The notes: generated by a model not told the origin, from the sequence alone. Counted from the stretch's first letter, positions 34,301 to 42,455 are shown. The stretch: DNA of 64,000 nucleotides from Streptomyces dysideae (GCF_001514305.1 NZ_KQ949103.1:1-64000); one strand, 5' to 3'. Numbers and translations are program-made.

Positions 34301-35900
34301 TCGCGGTCTTCTCGGCCGCCTTGGCCTTGTTCTCGGCGGCCTTGGCCTCGGACGCGTGCTTCGCGGCCTCCGTGGCCTGCTTGGCGGCACCCTCCGCTGC
34401 GGCCTTCGCCTGGGCCTCGGCCTCCTGGGCCGCCTTGCGACGGAACTCGGCCTTCGCCGCGTGCGCCTGCGTGTTGGCCAGGGAGTTCAGCGTCTTGCTG
34501 TCGGCGGCCGAGGCGCGGGTGGCGTTGTACGCGGTCTCGACGGTCTTCGCCGCCGCCTGCGTCGCCGCCGCGGACGCCTTGGTGACCTGCGCGGCCTGCT
34601 GGCCGTACAACAGGCCCCGGCCGCGCGGCAGACCCGCCCCGTCGGCAATGGCGTACGCCTCGGTCTGGGCCTTGGTGACCTGCGCCGCCTGAGTCTTGGC
34701 GGACAACGCGGCACGGGAGGCCACGAAGAGGCGGCCCGAGGCTCGGCCCTGGGCGTTCGCGATCCACTTCTTGACCTTGGTGAACTCGGCCTTGGTCGGG
34801 TAGAAGGTGGGGTGATCTGCCGGTTTCTGCTTGGTCCAGTACGCCTGCCAGTCGGTGAGCCGACTCGCGATCAGCGACTGCGCGAGGGCCTCGCCGAGCG
34901 CTTGGGAGGCCGTTGCCAGATCGGCGTTGGCCCGCTTCTCGGCGCGGATGATGGTGTCCCGCTGGGTCTTCTGGCCGGCGAGTTCCTTCTGCCATTCGGT
35001 GGCAGCCACGGCCAGCTCGGTGTCCAGCACGCCGTGCGGGTCGGGCGGGTTGGTGTACGCGCAGGACGCGAACCGCGTCTTGAGGTTCTCGACGTCGATC
35101 CGGAACTCCATCGAGTCCGGGTCGGGCGCGGCGGTCGGGAACCCGCCGTACTGGAGGAAGAGGCGCGCGTCGTCGGCGTACATGCCATGCATGAACTGCA
35201 TGGACTCCCAGGCCTGACGGTCCTCGTAGTCCGCGTGGTCGTTCTCGTCGTAACGAGCCTTGTAGACGGCCGTGGCGGCGTCGACCGACTCCTTGCTCGC
35301 CAGGGGGTGGGGGTCTGTGTAGAGGTCTCCCTCGTTCTTCCAGAACTGGGCGGCGACCCAGCTGCTCAGATTGATGGTGCGGAAGGGATTAGCGTCGTCT
35401 TTCACCCACTCGAAGCCGGTGACCGTGTAGCCCGGTGGTGTGGTCTGGGACGGAATCGCGAGGGACTGCTCCCATACCTTTCGGCGGCCGGCCAGCTCAT
35501 CCAGCTTGGCGTCGGCCGTCGCCCGGTCGTTCTCGAACGCCGCGGATAGCGGCGTGTCGGTCCAGTAGTCCGGATTGGCAGCCGTGTGCAGCTGCTCCTC
35601 CGTGCCGATGAGTCCAGCCCGGGCGACCTCCTTGGACGCCGGTCCGCCCTTGCGCAGAGCGCTGTTGAGAAGACACTGCTCCTCGCGGATCCGAGCGGCG
35701 CCCGCGAGGTCGAAGGGCGTCGTGGTGGTGGGTACGTCGGCAACGGTCGCGGTCTGCTGCTGGGCGGGACTGGGGAGTTGACCGCCGGTCACGGCGATCG
35801 CGGTGGCGAGGGCCGTGGTGGTCAGGAGCCGGGACCAGCCGCCCCGGGTCCGGAAGATGGTCCGGCGTCTGCGCGCGGCCGGACGTGCGTGTGTACGCAT
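31386..35900 (-). CDS. Large secreted Hint-domain polymorphic toxin
   Basis: 1504 residues. Basic N-terminus and hydrophobic Sec signal (LLTTTALATAIAVTGGQLP, about 25-45); a unique N-terminal domain (50-380); an Ala/Lys/Glu-rich coiled coil of about 600 residues (400-1010); a Cys-containing beta region (1013-1110); a hydrophobic helical stretch (1117-1165); a Hint domain from Cys1205 (CFPAGTKVATADGPKRIEDI) with ATDTHRFWV and the end VLVHND (1335-1340). The last 164 residues, from Cys1341 (CLDAILKDLVKDGDHIILGV ... NGEPVPE), are the toxin tip. Hint self-cleavage should free this tip. The tip resembles what I recall of polymorphic toxin type 27, unverified. No clear ribosome site precedes ATG 35900. 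Confidence 0.85.
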   Translation of the reverse strand: MRTHARPAARRRRTIFRTRGGWSRLLTTTALATAIAVTGGQLPSPAQQQTATVADVPTTTTPFDLAGAARIREEQCLLNSALRKGGPASKEVARAGLIGTEEQLHTAANPDYWTDTPLSAAFENDRATADAKLDELAGRRKVWEQSLAIPSQTTPPGYTVTGFEWVKDDANPFRTINLSSWVAAQFWKNEGDLYTDPHPLASKESVDAATAVYKARYDENDHADYEDRQAWESMQFMHGMYADDARLFLQYGGFPTAAPDPDSMEFRIDVENLKTRFASCAYTNPPDPHGVLDTELAVAATEWQKELAGQKTQRDTIIRAEKRANADLATASQALGEALAQSLIASRLTDWQAYWTKQKPADHPTFYPTKAEFTKVKKWIANAQGRASGRLFVASRAALSAKTQAAQVTKAQTEAYAIADGAGLPRGRGLLYGQQAAQVTKASAAATQAAAKTVETAYNATRASAADSKTLNSLANTQAHAAKAEFRRKAAQEAEAQAKAAAEGAAKQATEAAKHASEAKAAENKAKAAEKTAKDAAADAKAKRQKAEAERDYAKSQKELAEAERKKAHDAESRAQSQRTIAADKLSDAQSAGRTATEKKDGALAAERRAKKARDGALAAEERRDSLVARAEAAEALLAAVDGTADAIEARQAATKARAAADDATTAATEARKAANEATEAATNARAAATRAEGAAKRAQAAADAAKKDVAITGAAVKKAHAAAADAIAASQAAKWNAIAAKAEAETAQKAAAKAKGDAVVARSEATLAGADAIRTAGHAYATAQAAAATRDSAARVVKPANDAIELGSPYAETDSSAGLAVLTGQASKTAAQQQVAVANAKAAQAAKAAAAAKALAAKADADAKAAAEAAANAAEYAASAAKSATEAQASSDAAAASAKAAKTAEANTVAYHEQAVKDAEAAQKAATSADGYATQADSAADDAERDAASARRAADAAEADASTARSVADKAEKDATTAEAAAANARNLAVEAAQAAIRTQETDFEEQQEQQRTPDGGGTGVDGVVMKPSGDTRVDINPKSDCVGTGSGSDIGCEIDLEFHIYGEMDFYIESCPLPGVQRSKCGSAIQRDYLMSSPLDVTFRENNVHIDGLQLTASVLKAVATGAVADIVGCWNRKISSCLWLAGSIILPGLLMKAAEAAFAVRLAMKDGARLTTAIWGLRGSGLVASAVARLEQLGAKALMSKCFPAGTKVATADGPKRIEDIEVGDRVWSLDQATGKKSLQPVLKLFHRTVDGLIRVRTADGSVEATDTHRFWVVEQGWVEARELRAGDTFQTQDGGTERVLGTSVVKGTVKVFNFEVEKTNTYYVYAGSKPVLVHNDCLDAILKDLVKDGDHIILGVNPGSDDLARSLGGRTFNGRAFADELPEGMGMGVRPVWTVGVERTVKNPNVELSVSLDGVQGAKTADEALEMLLKRGETIKAGDWQTVTSSGYGTAWEMVQLRTAVRLENRSWSSIKWYRTNAKGEVERVFPERFKYPNGEPVPE

Positions 35901-35953
35901 GGGGATGTGTCAGCCGTTCTGCTGAGAAGACAAGGGAAGCGGAGGCGCGACGC

Positions 35954-36892
35954 TCAGAAGAGCAGGTTGTACGCCGTCCAGCCGCTGGTGCCGATCTGGG
36001 TGCGGGCGGCAAAGGGGGCCGAGGACTTCCCGGTGCCCTTGAACAGCCACAGCGCGCCCGCGCTGTTCACGCCGATCAGGTCGGGCTTGCCGTCGCCGTC
36101 GTTGTCACCCGACGAGACGAGGGCGGTGTAGTCCTTCCACGCCGAGCCCGTGGGTGCCGGCACCGTGACACGGGTGTCGGCCAGCACGGCCTTGGCGGTG
36201 GCGTTGCCGGTGCCCGGGTAGATGTAGAGCGTCCCGGCTGTGGAGCGGGCGACGACGTCGGCCTTGCCGTCGCCGGTGTAGTCACCGCGGCCGGCGATCT
36301 CGTCCATGCCGTTCCAGCCGGAGGAGCGGACGGGGACCCTGGTGGCGAGGGTGCCGTCGGCCTTGCCCTGGTACAGCCAGAGCGCGCCGTCCTTGCCTCG
36401 GGCAAGCAGGTCGGGGTGGGCGCTGCCGCCCATGTTGCCCACCGAGACGAGCAGGTTGTACTGGCCCCAGCCGGTGCCAAGGACCTTGGTGTCGGCGCCG
36501 CGCTCGGCGGTGTAGTAGAGCGTGCCGTCGATGACGACGTACAGGTCGGTGCCGGTCTGGCTGCGGGAGATGTTGGCCTGGGCGAGGGCGGTCGCGTCGG
36601 CGTAGCCGCCGCCCAGACCGAACTTGGCGGCGAACCCGCCGGTGCCCTTGGGTTCGTAGTCGAAGAGGCGGCCGTTCTTGTCCCGGGCGAGGAGCGGGAA
36701 GAGGCCGGTGCCGTTGGCGGCTGCCTGCTGGAGCAGCGGTGCCTGGTCGGTGTGGGCCGCCTGTGTGGAGTCGGGTGCGGTGGGCGAGGTCGGTGCGTTC
36801 TTCGCCGTCGTCACCGCCAGTACGGCGGTCACGGCGAGTGCGGCCGCGACCGCCGCCGCCCGGCGCAGCGGGCGGCTGACAGAAGTGAACAT
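35954..36892 (-). CDS. Secreted FG-GAP/VCBS-repeat protein
   Basis: 312 residues from ATG 36892 (GTG 36913 is an alternative). Signal peptide (RRAAAVAAALAVTAVLAVTT), then an exported repeat domain. Repeats contain the calcium-binding DxDGDGxxD pattern of integrin-like propellers: RGDYTGDGKADVVARS, SGDNDGDGKPDLIGVN, and the degenerate GNMGGSAHPDLLARG. The C-terminus is GTSGWTAYNLLF. It lies 53 bases upstream of the toxin gene on the same strand, so it may be part of the same export locus. A binding or adhesion role is plausible but not shown. Confidence 0.85.
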   Translation of the reverse strand: MFTSVSRPLRRAAAVAAALAVTAVLAVTTAKNAPTSPTAPDSTQAAHTDQAPLLQQAAANGTGLFPLLARDKNGRLFDYEPKGTGGFAAKFGLGGGYADATALAQANISRSQTGTDLYVVIDGTLYYTAERGADTKVLGTGWGQYNLLVSVGNMGGSAHPDLLARGKDGALWLYQGKADGTLATRVPVRSSGWNGMDEIAGRGDYTGDGKADVVARSTAGTLYIYPGTGNATAKAVLADTRVTVPAPTGSAWKDYTALVSSGDNDGDGKPDLIGVNSAGALWLFKGTGKSSAPFAARTQIGTSGWTAYNLLF

Positions 36893-37156
36893 GGAGTGCG
36901 AGGTCCCCCTCACTGTGGTCGGCGGGGGAATCGCACACGCGCATGCCGATGGCTCGCGCCCTGGTCATGGGTCCCCGGTGCCGCCCCCGCGCCGCGGCTG
37001 GTCATGCTCACGGCAATGGAACCCTATGAGAACTGTGTGAAGGATGTAAAGGATTCATGGTCACTCCATGCAGAGCTGTGGCCCGGCCCCACATGTGGAG
37101 GACCGGGCCACAGCCGGGTGCGCGGCTCCCGAACGGGCTTGCAAGGGCGCTCAAGT

Positions 37157-38482
37157 TCAGTTGGTGGTGTACTGCTGCATCCCGGGGACGTGCAGCGTTC
37201 CGCCGAACTGGGCGGCCTGGGTGATCTTCACGTTCGTGAAGTAGATCAGCGGGATGTTCAGCGGCGGCGGATGCTCCGGGTTGAACGTGATCGGGAGCAG
37301 GCCGAACAGGTTGCCGGAGATGCTCTCCGTGTACATCACCGTGTCGCCGTCGCGGATCGTGGAGGTCGAGCCCTTGGCCGCCTGCACGTGATAGGTCTTG
37401 TCGTGCTCCTTGACCAGCTGGTGCAGGTCGCCGATGTCGGTGCCGTCGGAGATGACGTACTTCAGGACCTTCTTGGTCTTGCCGCCGGCGGTCTTCACCT
37501 CGACGACGCCCTGGTAGTCCGCGCCCTTGAGCAGCAGCGAACTTGCCTCCAGGTACCAGGGGTTGTCCGCCACGAGTACCTTGTTGTCGACGTCACCCTC
37601 GGCGTCGGTGGCGACCGGGCAGTCCTCGGCGGCCGTGGTGGGGCTCGCGGAGGGACTGGGAGTGGGAGTGCCCGCGGCGGCCTCGGCCGTCTCCTCCGCC
37701 ACCGCCTTCGTGGTGTCCTCAGCCACCTTCGACGCGGCGTCGGTCGTGTCCTTCACCGTGCCGTCGACCGTGTCGGTGACCTTTTCGGTCGTCTCCTCGG
37801 CGGCGTCGGAGGTGTCCTTGGCCGTGTCCTCCGGCGCGGAGGCGGAGGGCGACGGCGTCGGGCTCTCGCCCCCCGAGGCGCTGTCGCTCCCCGATTCGCT
37901 GTCGCTGCCGCCCGTGAAGATGCCGGTGATCGCGTCGCCGATGTCCTCCAGCAGGTTGCCCCCGCTGTCGGACGGCGAGGGGCTCGCCGTGGCCGTGTCG
38001 CCGGAGGTGGAGTTGCTCTCCTTGGACGGCGAGGCGGACGGGGACGGCGTGGGGTCGGCCTCGTCGTCGGAACCTGAATCCGACGAAGAGGAGTCACCCG
38101 CGTCCGGGGACGCGGGGGCCGAGGGAGGTGTCTCCGCCGGCTCGTCCTTGTCCTCGTCCGTCGCCGCGTCGTCGTCCGACGAGGCGGACGGCGACGGCGT
38201 GGGCGACGGGGCCGCGCCGTCCTCGTCAAGGGCCGCGAGGCAGTCCTTGTACTCGTCGGCCGTGAGGCTCTTCGACGTCGGCTGCTCGTCGGCGAGGGCG
38301 AGCGTGGGCGTGAACCCGATGCCCATGAGGACCGCCGTCGGCATCGCCGCCATGGCTATCGCCTTGCCGGCCGGCATGTTGAACCTGGTGAACAGCGGCT
38401 TCTTGGGCGCCGCGTGACGCGGTCCCGATCTGACCCGGGTCGAAACCTCAGGGCCCTCGCCGTGGGTCTCGTCAGCCGACAC
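37157..38482 (-). CDS. Exported protein with Ser/Pro/Asp/Glu-rich linker and C-terminal hydrophobic domain
   Basis: 441 residues from GTG 38482, which overlaps the DUF6114 gene by 11 bases. A hydrophobic signal-like segment (MPAGKAIAMAAMPTAVLMG) precedes two low-complexity blocks with SPTPSPSAS and Asp/Glu-rich runs, plus a helix-like repeat (TDTVDGTVKDTTDAASKVAE). The C-terminal 130 residues are ordered (DNPWYLEASSLLLKGADYQG, ending GGTLHVPGMQQYTTN). Its overlap with the preceding envelope gene suggests it is exported with that pair. I know no function. The repeats make the exact start less certain. Confidence 0.75.
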   Translation of the reverse strand: MSADETHGEGPEVSTRVRSGPRHAAPKKPLFTRFNMPAGKAIAMAAMPTAVLMGIGFTPTLALADEQPTSKSLTADEYKDCLAALDEDGAAPSPTPSPSASSDDDAATDEDKDEPAETPPSAPASPDAGDSSSSDSGSDDEADPTPSPSASPSKESNSTSGDTATASPSPSDSGGNLLEDIGDAITGIFTGGSDSESGSDSASGGESPTPSPSASAPEDTAKDTSDAAEETTEKVTDTVDGTVKDTTDAASKVAEDTTKAVAEETAEAAAGTPTPSPSASPTTAAEDCPVATDAEGDVDNKVLVADNPWYLEASSLLLKGADYQGVVEVKTAGGKTKKVLKYVISDGTDIGDLHQLVKEHDKTYHVQAAKGSTSTIRDGDTVMYTESISGNLFGLLPITFNPEHPPPLNIPLIYFTNVKITQAAQFGGTLHVPGMQQYTTN

Positions 38483-39068
38483 GGTACCCCCCGTTCGAGT
38501 CGTGGGCCCCCGCGGCTTCGGGCGTCCGGTCCACCGGCCCGCCCTGTCCGGGATCCTGCACACCGTGCGGCGCTCCCGGCTCACCCACGGCACCCCCGGG
38601 AGCGGGCTCCACCGCACCCTCCTCCGACGGGCCCTGCTTCGCCTCGCGCGGTCCGGCGCCCGCGGCCTCCGGCTCGCCCGGCACCCACGAGACGGCGAGC
38701 GCGCCGCCGATCATCGCGAGCAGGAAGCCGATGATGAAGCCGCCAATGTTGGAGACCACCAGGGACACCAGGGCGAGGACGATCGCGGCGACACCGGCGA
38801 AGACACGTGTGGCCTGCTGGAACCACATGGTCAGGCCGAGTGTCACCAGCAGTACGCCGATGATGAGGGAGCCGGCACCCGCGGTGGTCGCCATGGCGAG
38901 CGACATGGTGCCCAACTTGAGGGTGGCGTACGGGAAGTAGGCGATCGGCACCCCGCCGAGCAGGGTCAACATGCCTGCCCAGAACGGCCGGGTGCCCCGC
39001 CAGTCACGGAATCGCAGACGCAACCGGGTGAACGTCCCGGCGTTCTGGACCGGAGTCTCGGCACTCAT
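38472..39068 (-). CDS. DUF6114-type membrane protein
   Basis: 198 residues. Four transmembrane helices between residues 28 and 130 (GMLTLLGGVPIAYFPYATL, MATTAGAGSLIIGVLLVTLG, VFAGVAAIVLALVSLVVSNI, GGFIIGFLLAMIGGALAVSW) follow the conserved FRDWRGTRPFW. The tail is Pro/Gly/Glu-rich and disordered. Such genes sit next to DUF6230 genes throughout Streptomyces. The pair is often mislabelled as cholesterol esterase. The function is unknown, and the topology suggests a membrane partner for the exported neighbour. Confidence 0.85.
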   Translation of the reverse strand: MSAETPVQNAGTFTRLRLRFRDWRGTRPFWAGMLTLLGGVPIAYFPYATLKLGTMSLAMATTAGAGSLIIGVLLVTLGLTMWFQQATRVFAGVAAIVLALVSLVVSNIGGFIIGFLLAMIGGALAVSWVPGEPEAAGAGPREAKQGPSEEGAVEPAPGGAVGEPGAPHGVQDPGQGGPVDRTPEAAGAHDSNGGYRVG

Positions 39069-39183
39069 GGAAAACAGCTCCCTGGGTCCGGTTGAAGTAC
39101 GTACCGGCTCGGCCGTAGGCGTGGAGAAGCCGGAAGTCTGAGTGTGTGCAAGTGCCCGGCGCGAGGCGTCGAGCCGGGCGTAC

Positions 39184-39214
39184 GGGGCGGAGAAGCTATG
39201 AACTCCTCCGCCCC
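39184..39214. terminator. Hairpin between DUF6230 and DUF6114 genes
   Basis: GGGGCGGAG (39184-39192) pairs with CTCCGCCCC (39206-39214) over 13 bases. It lies in the 191-base gap between the two minus-strand genes and could reduce, rather than stop, read-through into the DUF6114 gene. There is no T-run. Confidence 0.45.
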
Positions 39215-39259
39215 CATGGACAGCTCAGCTGTCCAAGAACGCCCCTACGGCGAGAGCCG

Positions 39260-39904
39260 TCAGTAGCACTCCATCTTGGGGTCGGTGCCGAGACGCATCT
39301 TCAGGCCACTGAGCTTGAAGGTGCCGGCCGTGGTCGCCCACGCCGTCTGCTTGACGCCATAGAGGTCTGCCGAGTCCGCCTCCTGGGCGAAGCCGCCCGG
39401 AAGGACGTTCTCACCCTCCTTGATGGCAGGGCCTTTGCTCTGGTCCTTGACCGCAACACCGATGTTGATGTTCTTGAACGTCGCGTCGGCGTCGAGCTGG
39501 GCGACGTCGATGTAGAGGTTCTCGGCCTCGACCTTGTGATCCGCGTCCGGCCCGGCATCGAGACGGAGGTAGATCGTCTTCCCTATGAGGGGAATCTCCG
39601 TCTTGACCGACTGGCACATCTTCGTGATCTCGGCGGTCCTGAACGACGAGATCGCGACCGCGCGGGTCGTCTTGTTCTTGCCGTCGGTCGACGTGTAACC
39701 GGTGTCGATACCGCCGTACTGGGCGAAGCCCTCACCGTGAAGGTGCCCGGCCGTCACCTTGAACTCCTGGCCGGACACGCTGAACGACGCGGCCAGCGCA
39801 CCCTGCGCAAGCCCGACGCCCACAGCCGCGGCCGCGGCGACGCTGGGCACCATGACCACAGCGAACCGCTTCCATCTGGTCCCGCCACGCACCTGGGACT
39901 CCAT
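39260..39904 (-). CDS. DUF6230-type exported protein
   Basis: 214 residues. ATG 39904 follows GGAGGAATT. A signal peptide or anchor (RWKRFAVVMVPSVAAAAAVGVGLAQGALA, about 10-38) precedes a beta-rich domain (FSVSGQEFKVTAGHLHGEGF, IYLRLDAGPDADHKVEAENL) with two Cys, ending in DPKMECY. It begins the DUF6230-DUF6114-low-complexity trio, which probably makes an envelope assembly. Two palindromes about 400 and 520 bases upstream may regulate it. The role is unknown. Confidence 0.85.
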   Translation of the reverse strand: MESQVRGGTRWKRFAVVMVPSVAAAAAVGVGLAQGALAASFSVSGQEFKVTAGHLHGEGFAQYGGIDTGYTSTDGKNKTTRAVAISSFRTAEITKMCQSVKTEIPLIGKTIYLRLDAGPDADHKVEAENLYIDVAQLDADATFKNINIGVAVKDQSKGPAIKEGENVLPGGFAQEADSADLYGVKQTAWATTAGTFKLSGLKMRLGTDPKMECY

Positions 39905-40287
39905 AATTCCTCCTTCTCGGACGTACATCTCCTGACCCTGACTGCCCCTGTCGAACGAGACGGCTCAGCCGGGCAGGGATGGGAGAAGTGCTACGTCCTC
40001 GGGAAGGAGAGCGCCCGCGCTCGGTAGCGCGAAAAGCGCCCGAATCACCGGCGATCACCCCCGAGCGACAACCACTGGGTCGCGCCTGACACGCATCACG
40101 CACAACCTTGCTGGACAGGCTTCGCCGGAAGGACGAAGACCCCCCTGCCCAAAGAGCCGGCGCCACTGCCGCCGGCTCTGCTCGGTGGGGACCCAGGAGT
40201 TCCCGCGGGCCCAACCGGCTGCTGGGGTACGGGAATGGACCGAGCGTGGCCGATCGTGGTGCATTCTCGCCGCCCGCACAAGGGGCT

Positions 40288-40307
40288 CCGTTACTCGCTA
40301 GTAACGG
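40288..40307. promoter_or_regulatory. Palindrome CCGTTACT-N4-AGTAACGG
   Basis: A perfect 8-bp inverted repeat with CGCT in the middle, upstream of the DUF6230 operon. The half-site TTACT/AGTAA occurs again at 40421 and upstream of icmA at 46021. TetR-type dimers bind sites of this form. Confidence 0.5.
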
Positions 40308-40420
40308 CCGGATAACCGAACAACGACCCGCCGGTCTCGGACGGCGACACTGGGTGTTGTCAAGCGGGCGGACATGTCCATGAATCACGGGACAGAATCT
40401 GACAGAACACCGCCGCCGAC

Positions 40421-40433
40421 TTACTGGCAGTAA
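40421..40433. promoter_or_regulatory. Palindrome TTACTG-G-CAGTAA
   Basis: A perfect 6-bp inverted repeat around one G, about 115 bases from the previous palindrome and built on the same TTACT/AGTAA half-sites with a tighter spacer. Confidence 0.45.
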
Positions 40434-40558
40434 CAGCGGCCGTGTTTACCAAGATTTGGTAAAGCACGGCCGCACTGACGCTCCGTCGGCAAATCCTTCA
40501 CTCAGGCAACACGGGCCCGTGCGTTTAGTGACTGGTCAGAACGGGGCTCCCGCCCCGC

Positions 40559-41536
40559 TCAGAACAGAGCGCGCGCGAGAGCCCTGCGCGCCGCCGCGAC
40601 CCGGGGATCGTCGCCACCCACGACCTCGAACAGCTCCAGCAGCCGCAGGCGTACGGCGTCCCGCTCGTCACCCGCGGTGCGCCGCACCGCGTCGATGAGC
40701 CGCCCGAAGGCGTCCTCGACATGACCGCCCACCAGATCCAGGTCGGCGGCGGCGATCTGCGCCCGCGCGTCGTCCGGCTTGTCGGCGGCGTCCTTGCGCA
40801 CCTGCTGCGGATCGGCGCCCTGCACCCGCTGGAGCAACTCGGCCTGGGCGAGGCCCAGTTTGGCCTCGGTGTTGCCCGGGTCGTCGCTCAGCACGTTCTT
40901 GTACGCCTGTACCGCACCGCCCAGGTCGCCCGCGTCGAGGGCCTGTACGGCGGCCTCAAGGAGCGCGTCGTACGGCCCGGCGGGAGGAGCGGCGGGGGCC
41001 TCCTGGGCGGGGGCCGGCTCGGCGTCGGGGTCGACGGCGAGGCCGGTGAGCCCGAACCGCTGCTCGGCGACGGTCACCAGCTGGTCGAGGGTCTGGCGGA
41101 TCTGGGCCTCGCCGGCGGCGCCCTGGAAGAGCGGCAGGGCCTGCCCGGCCACGACGGCGAAGACGGCCGGGATCCCCTGAACCCCGAACTGCTGCATCAG
41201 CATCTGGTTGGCGTCGACATCGACCTTGGCGAGGACGAAGCGACCGTTGCACTCGACGGCGAGCCGCTCCAGGACCGGGCTCAGCTGCTTGCAGGGCTGG
41301 CACCACTCGGCCCAGAAGTCGATGACGACGGGCACCTCGGTGGACCGTTGCAGGACATCGTGCTCGAAGCCCGCCTCGTCGACGTCGATCACCAGGTCGG
41401 CGGGTGAGACGGCCCCTCCCCCGCCCTGCCGGGCCGCTTCGGCGCGCGCCTGCTCCGCCTTCGCCTTGGCCTCCTGGGCCGCCTTCACCGCGGCGAGGTC
41501 GACGACTCCGCTCATGGACATGTTCCGTGGCTGCAT
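40559..41536 (-). CDS. Thioredoxin-TPR co-chaperone (CnoX/YbbN-like)
   Basis: 325 residues. A low-complexity Ala/Glu/Lys leader (18-40) precedes a thioredoxin domain with WCQPC (Cys79, Cys82) and GIPAVFAV. Tetratricopeptide-like helices follow (YDALLEAAVQALDAGDLGGA, then RLIDAVRRTAGDERDAVRLR), ending LARALF. It matches the YbbN/CnoX architecture that protects substrates under oxidative stress. ATG 41536 follows GGGGGAGGA. It is divergent from the TetR gene at 41775. Confidence 0.9.
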   Translation of the reverse strand: MQPRNMSMSGVVDLAAVKAAQEAKAKAEQARAEAARQGGGGAVSPADLVIDVDEAGFEHDVLQRSTEVPVVIDFWAEWCQPCKQLSPVLERLAVECNGRFVLAKVDVDANQMLMQQFGVQGIPAVFAVVAGQALPLFQGAAGEAQIRQTLDQLVTVAEQRFGLTGLAVDPDAEPAPAQEAPAAPPAGPYDALLEAAVQALDAGDLGGAVQAYKNVLSDDPGNTEAKLGLAQAELLQRVQGADPQQVRKDAADKPDDARAQIAAADLDLVGGHVEDAFGRLIDAVRRTAGDERDAVRLRLLELFEVVGGDDPRVAAARRALARALF

Positions 41537-41774
41537 GCGTCTATCCTCCCCCGTTCCGCGCGCACATGTGAAAAGCGGTGTGAAAGCCGGGCCGACTGCG
41601 TGGTGTTCGGCGCCGGGTCCCCACCTGACACCAGTGATCGTCGCCCGCGGCTCGCCGCCCCACTCGCTTTCGCTACGAGTCGTAGCGTAATGCCACAGGG
41701 GCCCGGCGGAACACCACCCCCCGGTGATCTCCCTCACCACCCACCCCACGCAAACCTCCCGTTATGGTCGGGGC

Positions 41775-42455
41775 ATGCAGAGCCGCACCCCCGCCGTCCG
41801 CCCGGGACGCCCGCGCAGCGCCGCCGCGGACACCGCGATCCTGGCCGCGACGCGGGCGGCTCTGGTCGAACTGGGCTGGTCCAAGCTCACGTTGGGGGAC
41901 GTGGCGGCCCGAGCCGGGGTGGCTAAGACCACCCTCTACCGCCGCTGGTCCGGCAAGAACGAGCTGGTGGTCGACGCGGTCGCGGAGCTCTTCGACGAGC
42001 TGGAACTCCCCGACCGCGGCAGCCTGACCGCCGACATCGAGGGCGTGATCCTGCAGTTCGCGGCGATCCTGGCCCGCCCGGAGGCGAAGAGCGGCCTGAT
42101 GGCGGTGGTGGCCGAGTCGACACGGGACGACGCCCTGCGCGAGCGCATCCGCGCCTCGATCGTAGAGCGCCAGAAGCTCCTCGTCCTGGAGGGCCGCGCT
42201 CGCGCCCAGCAGCGCGGGGAGCTGCCGGGGGAGAGCGACCCCGAGGCCGCGGCCCGGACCGCGGACCTCATCTTCGACGTGATCGCGGGCGCGGTGGTGC
42301 ACCGCGCCCTGGTGAGCGCAGAGCCCGTCGACACGGACTGGGCCCGCGCCTTCACCGGGCTCCTACTGAACGGCCTGACCGCATCCACAGGTCATCCACC
42401 GCCCAGCTCGCACCAGACCAGCTTCCCGCGCAGGACTGGCGCCCCAAGGGAGTAA
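41775..42455 (+). CDS. TetR-family transcriptional regulator
   Basis: 226 residues. The N-terminal helix-turn-helix is LTLGDVAARAGVAKTTLYRRWSGKNELVV, followed by a helical ligand-binding domain (AAILARPEAKSGLMAVVAES, ending FTGLLLNGL). The last 30 residues (GHPPPSSHQTSFPRRTG) run 64 bases into the convergent ATP-binding gene and are probably not part of the fold. ATG 41775 is preceded by GGTCGGGGC. The effector and target are unknown; divergence from the thioredoxin-TPR gene suggests control of it. Confidence 0.9.
   Translation: MQSRTPAVRPGRPRSAAADTAILAATRAALVELGWSKLTLGDVAARAGVAKTTLYRRWSGKNELVVDAVAELFDELELPDRGSLTADIEGVILQFAAILARPEAKSGLMAVVAESTRDDALRERIRASIVERQKLLVLEGRARAQQRGELPGESDPEAAARTADLIFDVIAGAVVHRALVSAEPVDTDWARAFTGLLLNGLTASTGHPPPSSHQTSFPRRTGAPRE

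Larger units (their letters stand above)
39905..40558. other. 654-base noncoding region upstream of the DUF6230 operon
   Basis: No frame here shows homology or codon bias. It carries two palindromes (40288-40307, 40421-40433) described separately, and TAACCG/TTTGGTAAA AT-rich patches. The length and structure suggest a complex promoter, or space for an unrecognised small RNA. The downstream side of the thioredoxin-TPR gene ends at 40559. Confidence 0.6.

Noticed and set aside
40055..40383. Small frames upstream of the DUF6230 operon
   Set aside because: They cross the palindromes, have no codon bias and no ribosome site.
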